Shown here in pieces: positions 6,810 through 9,885 of a stretch of 9,885 nucleotides of DNA. The stretch's first letter is position 1. Each line of letters begins with the position of its first letter. Origin of the DNA: an uncultured Clostridium sp. (GTDB taxonomy: Bacteria; Bacillota; Clostridia; Lachnospirales; Lachnospiraceae). The notes under the pieces are model-generated. The model did not search any database. It was not told the origin of the DNA and saw nothing but the letters and a program-made list of their open reading frames with translations. A program made the position numbers and the translations under genes. The DNA lies in NCBI GenBank assembly GCA_900555045.1, contig USJW01000146.1, positions 1-9,885 of the forward strand, read 5' to 3'.

Positions 6810-8117
6810 TTATACATACCCCAGCAGTCCGGGCAGCCACAGAGACAGGATCGGGACGTAGGAAACCAGAAGCAGCACCACGAAAATAGCCGCGAAATAA
6901 AACAGCAGTGGCCGGATCACGTTCTCGATCTTGGTCTTTCCCACCTTGACGCCCACGAACAGGGTGGTCCCCACCGGCGGCGTGATGGTTCCGATACACA
7001 GGTTGAAGATCATCATGATTCCGAAGTGCACCGTGTTCATCCCCAGCGCCTGACAGATGGGCAGGAAGATGGGTGTGAAGATCAGGCAGGCCGGCGTCAT
7101 GTCCATAAAGGTGCCGATGATCAGCAGCAGGATGTTGATGATGAATAAAATCACGTACCGGTTGTTGCTGATGGACAGCATCGCCTCGGACACGGCCGTG
7201 GGGATTCCGGTGAAGGCCATCACCCAGCTCATGATGCTGGACACGCCGATCAAAAAGATGATGATGCCCGTCATCTCCGCGCTGTCTAGGAAAATCCGGG
7301 GCAGCTCGCTTAATCGGATGGATTTGTAGAAAAACAGGGACAGCACCAGGCTGTAAACCACCGCCACCACGCTGCCCTCGGTGGCCGTGAAGATTCCGCT
7401 GATGATGCCGCCGATCACGATGACGATCATTAAAAGACAGGGGATCGCCTGGAAGAACACCTTCACCCGCTCGCTCCACTCGTACTTTTTCGCGCTGCGG
7501 TACCCCTTCTTCTTGGCAAAGTAGTAGATCACCAGCATACAGGCAAGGCCCCAGAGAATTCCCGGGATGTAGCCGGCCATGAACAGGGCCGCCACGGAGG
7601 TTCCGCCGCTGACCAGCGAGTAGGTGATCATCACGTTGCTGGGCGGGATCAGAAGGCCCGTGGGCGCCGTGGCGATGTTGGCCGCCGCGGAGAAGTCCCG
7701 GTCGTAGCCCTCCTCCTCCTCGATGGGACCGATGATGGAGCCCATGGCGGAGGCCGCCGCCGTGCCGGAGCCGGAGATGGCGCCGAACAGCATGTTGGCC
7801 ACCGCGTTGGTGTGCGCCAGGGCGCCAGGGATGTTGCCGGTGAAGAGCTTGGCAAAGTTGATTAAGCGCATGGCGATGCCGCCCTTGTTCATAATGTTAC
7901 CGGCCAGGATAAAGAACGGGATGGCCAAAAGGCTGAACACGGAGATCCCTGAGAAGATCCGCTGGGCGCCTGTCAAAACGCCGCGCCCCACGTCCAGCAC
8001 CGGAAGGATGGCGCAGATGGAGGAGACCGCCAGGGCCACCGAGATGGGAACGCCGGCCAAAAGCATGATCACCAGCAGCACTAAAATGATCAGTCCGCAA
8101 ACTACCGCTATATTCAT
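6810..8117 (-). CDS. dctM: TRAP transporter large permease (DctM family)
   Basis: The 435-residue multi-helix membrane subunit forms the transport channel of a tripartite ATP-independent periplasmic (TRAP) transporter, which uses an ion gradient rather than ATP. Hydrophobic segments run throughout. The conserved block GAISGSGTAAASAMGSI followed by the acidic GPIEEEEGYD and the TAPTGLLIPPSN segment is characteristic of DctM proteins, and length is normal for the family. The ATG at 8117 overlaps the dctQ stop in an ATGA junction, with a GGGGGAGG ribosome site seven bases upstream, so coupled translation is likely. Nothing suggests truncation. It is the last gene of the operon. No clear terminator lies directly after the stop, and the next strong hairpin is at 6601-6647, beyond another promoter. 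Confidence 0.96.
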   Translation of the reverse strand: MNIAVVCGLIILVLLVIMLLAGVPISVALAVSSICAILPVLDVGRGVLTGAQRIFSGISVFSLLAIPFFILAGNIMNKGGIAMRLINFAKLFTGNIPGALAHTNAVANMLFGAISGSGTAAASAMGSIIGPIEEEEGYDRDFSAAANIATAPTGLLIPPSNVMITYSLVSGGTSVAALFMAGYIPGILWGLACMLVIYYFAKKKGYRSAKKYEWSERVKVFFQAIPCLLMIVIVIGGIISGIFTATEGSVVAVVYSLVLSLFFYKSIRLSELPRIFLDSAEMTGIIIFLIGVSSIMSWVMAFTGIPTAVSEAMLSISNNRYVILFIINILLLIIGTFMDMTPACLIFTPIFLPICQALGMNTVHFGIMMIFNLCIGTITPPVGTTLFVGVKVGKTKIENVIRPLLFYFAAIFVVLLLVSYVPILSLWLPGLLGYV

Positions 8118-8617
8118 ATTCTGGCCTCCCCCTTCTCACTGAAATCCTTGTGCAGCATGTCCGCCGCGTTGATCAGGCTGAAAATCATGATCAGGACGCC
8201 GGTCACCGGCACGATCACGTAGATGTAGCCCATGGGCACCCTGAGGGATGCCGTGTTCTGGATCATGGTCAGCTTGGTGATGGAACTTCCGCCGTAGACC
8301 ATGACAATGCCCGCGAAGGCGAAGGTCAGAAGGTCGATGGCCACCTCCAGATATTTGCGCGCGTTTCCGGTGATCTTGTCCGCCAGAAAGCCCATGCGCA
8401 TGTGGTCCCGCTTGCCGAACACGTAGGCGGAGGCCAGTAACGCCATCCACGTAAAGGAGTAGGTCAAAAGCTCCTCGGACACGGTGCTGGGGCGCTTGAA
8501 GAAATAGCGGGTGACGATCTGGTAGGTGCCGATCACTGTCATAAGCATGAACAGCGCCACGATCACCACGCCCAGCACCTGCATGATTCTGGTTCTGATA
8601 TTATGAAGCGTCTGCAT
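8114..8617 (-). CDS. dctQ: TRAP transporter small permease (DctQ family)
   Basis: Small membrane subunit that pairs with DctM and helps dock the binding protein. From the chosen start it has 167 residues with four hydrophobic segments at about 13-35, 51-68, 90-108 and 128-150. It carries the recognisable DctQ stretch RYFFKRPSTVSEELLTY (37-53) followed by the charged KRDHMRMGF (69-77) before the third helix. The frame is open for 30 more codons upstream, but that extension is read from the end of dctP in another frame and is Arg/Ser/Thr-rich without membrane character. The ATG at 8617 has GGAGG eight bases before it and gives a normal-length protein. It overlaps dctP by 17 bases and dctM by 4, so all three subunits are probably made from one mRNA with coupled translation. 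Confidence 0.93.
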   Translation of the reverse strand: MQTLHNIRTRIMQVLGVVIVALFMLMTVIGTYQIVTRYFFKRPSTVSEELLTYSFTWMALLASAYVFGKRDHMRMGFLADKITGNARKYLEVAIDLLTFAFAGIVMVYGGSSITKLTMIQNTASLRVPMGYIYVIVPVTGVLIMIFSLINAADMLHKDFSEKGEARI

Positions 8618-9641
8618 TTGGCTGTCCTCCCTTCGCGTTCTCGTTGGCCTTGCGGATGTGCTCGTAGAGATCCTGGATCTTGGGGTTGGATTTAAGCATC
8701 TGCTCATGGAGCGGCAGCACCTTCTGCTTGAACGCGTCCACGTCCACGTCGATGAACTCCACGCCCATTTTGTCCTTTGCTATCTGTTTGGCCTCCACAA
8801 TGCTCTTGTCCCACTCCTCAAGCTCCACCTGGGTGGAGAGTAAGGCCGCATCCTTGAACACCTGGTACTCCTCCGGGCTCAGACTGTTTAAGAACTTTAA
8901 GTTCGCCACCAGCATGTCCGGCACCATCTGGTGCTTGTTGTAGCAGTAGTATTTCGCCACCTCGCCGTGCTTGTTGTTGGTGAGCGCCAGCTCGTTGTTC
9001 TCCGCGCCGTCGATCACGCCCTGCTGGATGGCCGTGTACACCTCGCCAAAGCCCATGGGAGCGGCCGCCGCGCCGAAGGCGTTCACCATCGCCACGCTGG
9101 CCGGGCTCTGCTGGACGCGGATCTTCTTGCCCTTTAGATCGTCGGGCGTGTGAATCGGCGTCTTGGCGTAGAAGTTTCTCGTGCCCGCATTGTACCAGGT
9201 GACCACGCGAAATCCCGCCTCGTCGGTAGACTCATAGACCTTTTCCATGTAATCCGTATCCTCCATCACCGACTTGTACACGTCCTCGGAGTCGAACAGG
9301 TAGGGCATGCTGAAAATCTCGTACACCCCGGCGAAGTTTTCCAGGTTTGCGGTTCCCGCCACCACGAAGTCGATGGCCCCGGTCTGGGTCAGCTCGATCG
9401 CCTTCTGGGCGGAGCCGAGAATCTCGTTGGGGAATATCTGCACCTCATACTTGTCCCCTAAGCGCTCCTCCACATAGTCCTTAAACGCCAGCAGCCCCAG
9501 ATGCTCCGGGTGGGTCTCCGACTGCCCGTGGGAGATGCGGATAATCCGCTTTCCCGACGTCACCATGCCGCAGCCGGAAAGACCTGCCGCCGTCACAGCC
9601 GCCAGAGCGGCCACAGCCAGCCTTTTCAAATATTTTTTCAA
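8601..9641 (-). CDS. dctP: TRAP transporter substrate-binding lipoprotein (DctP family)
   Basis: Extracellular lipid-anchored receptor that delivers an organic anion to the DctQM permease. The start is a TTG in either reading. The TTG at 9641 is preferred because AAGGA lies nine bases upstream and the product then begins MKKYLKRLAVAA, a normal lipoprotein signal; TTG at 9650 adds three residues. The signal ends in the lipobox LSGC with Cys24. The DctP domain shows SHGQSETHP near the N terminus, YNAGTRNFY (150-158), GKKIRVQ with Arg175, expected to bind the ligand carboxylate, and DGAENN (211-216) with His225. The GAENN-x-H pattern is often seen in DctP proteins near sugar-acid pathways. No catabolic genes are in view, so the ligand is undetermined: sugar acid, C4-dicarboxylate or another carboxylate. 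Confidence 0.94.
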   Translation of the reverse strand: MKKYLKRLAVAALAAVTAAGLSGCGMVTSGKRIIRISHGQSETHPEHLGLLAFKDYVEERLGDKYEVQIFPNEILGSAQKAIELTQTGAIDFVVAGTANLENFAGVYEIFSMPYLFDSEDVYKSVMEDTDYMEKVYESTDEAGFRVVTWYNAGTRNFYAKTPIHTPDDLKGKKIRVQQSPASVAMVNAFGAAAAPMGFGEVYTAIQQGVIDGAENNELALTNNKHGEVAKYYCYNKHQMVPDMLVANLKFLNSLSPEEYQVFKDAALLSTQVELEEWDKSIVEAKQIAKDKMGVEFIDVDVDAFKQKVLPLHEQMLKSNPKIQDLYEHIRKANENAKGGQPNADAS

Positions 9642-9746
9642 AGTAACCAATCCTTTCCCTTACAGCTTTCCATATTTGCAGTGTTCTTATTCCGCAAACG
9701 GGCATCGCGAATACCCCCTCGCAGCGGTTTTTCGTCTGTTTTGCGC

Positions 9747-9778
9747 AAAAAAAATTCCCGAACTTCACAATCATCCGG
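9747..9778 (-). terminator. Weak hairpin plus U8 tract in the dctP leader (possible attenuator)
   Basis: The leader RNA has CCGGA (9774-9778) able to pair with TTCGG (9758-9762) through four Watson-Crick pairs and one G-U wobble around an 11-base loop. It is followed by GAA and then eight consecutive U residues (9747-9754). The U run is striking but the stem is short, so premature termination is only a possibility. Farther on, GCGCAAA could pair with TTTGCG in the same leader, which would allow alternative folds. Confidence 0.25.
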
Positions 9779-9792
9779 TGCTGCTAAAACTG

Positions 9793-9808
9793 TGTTACGT
9801 TCTTAACA
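9793..9808 (-). promoter_or_regulatory. Candidate operator in the dctP upstream region
   Basis: TGTTA and TAACA form a perfect dyad with six bases between. The dyad spans about +2 to +17 relative to the inferred start site, a common place for repressor or roadblock operators of GntR- or LacI-type sugar-acid regulators. It resembles a catabolite-response half-site arrangement but does not match the standard cre spacing. The regulator is not in the window. Confidence 0.35.
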
Positions 9809-9816
9809 ACATCTTA

Positions 9817-9845
9817 ATTATAAAGCCGGGAATTCTAAATGTGTA
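9817..9845 (-). promoter_or_regulatory. Candidate promoter of the TRAP operon
   Basis: A perfect TATAAT (9817-9822) lies 17 bases after TACACA (9840-9845), a partial -35 match. Transcription would start near 9810, leaving a leader of about 170 bases before dctP. The upstream gene is outside the window, so another promoter farther away cannot be excluded. Confidence 0.55.
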
Positions 9846-9885
9846 CCGTAAAATATTGACATCGGGGAAGAAGATTTTGGCATAT

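Noticed and set aside
8618..8707. 30-residue N-terminal extension of DctQ
   Set aside because: The extension is an out-of-frame reading of dctP. The ATG at 8617 has a good ribosome site and gives a normal family length.
9481..9774. 97-codon minus-strand open frame starting in the dctP leader
   Set aside because: It overlaps the start of dctP in another frame, becomes Arg/Gly-rich shadow sequence within dctP, and lacks a ribosome site at its ATG.
9856..9885. Divergent plus-strand promoter suggested by a perfect TTGACA at 9856-9861
   Set aside because: No -10 hexamer at acceptable spacing is visible before the window ends, so it cannot be supported.

Overview
The window looks like one end of a contig from an anaerobic Firmicute, most likely a Lachnospiraceae-type member of the Clostridia. 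This rests on gene content and style, not on a search: a class III fructose-1,6-bisphosphatase, lipoprotein solute-binding proteins (one with an Ala/Thr/Asp-rich linker), a Na+/phosphate symporter with a PhoU-like tail, and a TRAP transporter, all with strong AGGAGG-type ribosome binding sites. Coding regions are GC-rich, while the gaps between genes are AT-rich. Bases 1-42 are not genomic. They match the 3' part of the Illumina TruSeq P5 adapter and cut off the tRNA gene behind it.

All genes lie on the minus strand, so transcription runs from high to low coordinates. Reading in that direction: (1) 9885-6810 holds a promoter region and leader, then a three-gene TRAP transporter operon (dctP, dctQ, dctM) with overlapping genes. 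(2) 6809-4839 holds a strong sigma-A-type promoter, a leader of about 180 nt with a short reading frame ending exactly at a large terminator-like hairpin, then the Na+/Pi symporter gene and a strong 3' hairpin. (3) 4838-2719 holds fbp, with its own weaker promoter candidate and two back-to-back hairpins as terminator. (4) 2718-199 holds a promoter, a leader with an attenuator-like hairpin, and a polar amino acid ABC operon in the order binding protein, permease, ATPase, with a hairpin between the first two genes. (5) 170-43 holds an A-tract/promoter unit and a tRNA-Gly(CCC) missing its last 3' bases.

Functionally the window is metabolic and transport housekeeping: amino acid uptake, gluconeogenesis, phosphate import and organic-acid or sugar-acid uptake. 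I found no defence system, mobile element, CRISPR array or clearly new protein family. The most interesting material is non-coding: the leader of the Na+/Pi symporter gene, the leader of the amino acid binding-protein gene, and the upstream region of the TRAP operon. Each has features that suggest transcription control or a small RNA. These are structural inferences from hand-paired sequence and have not been computed or tested.
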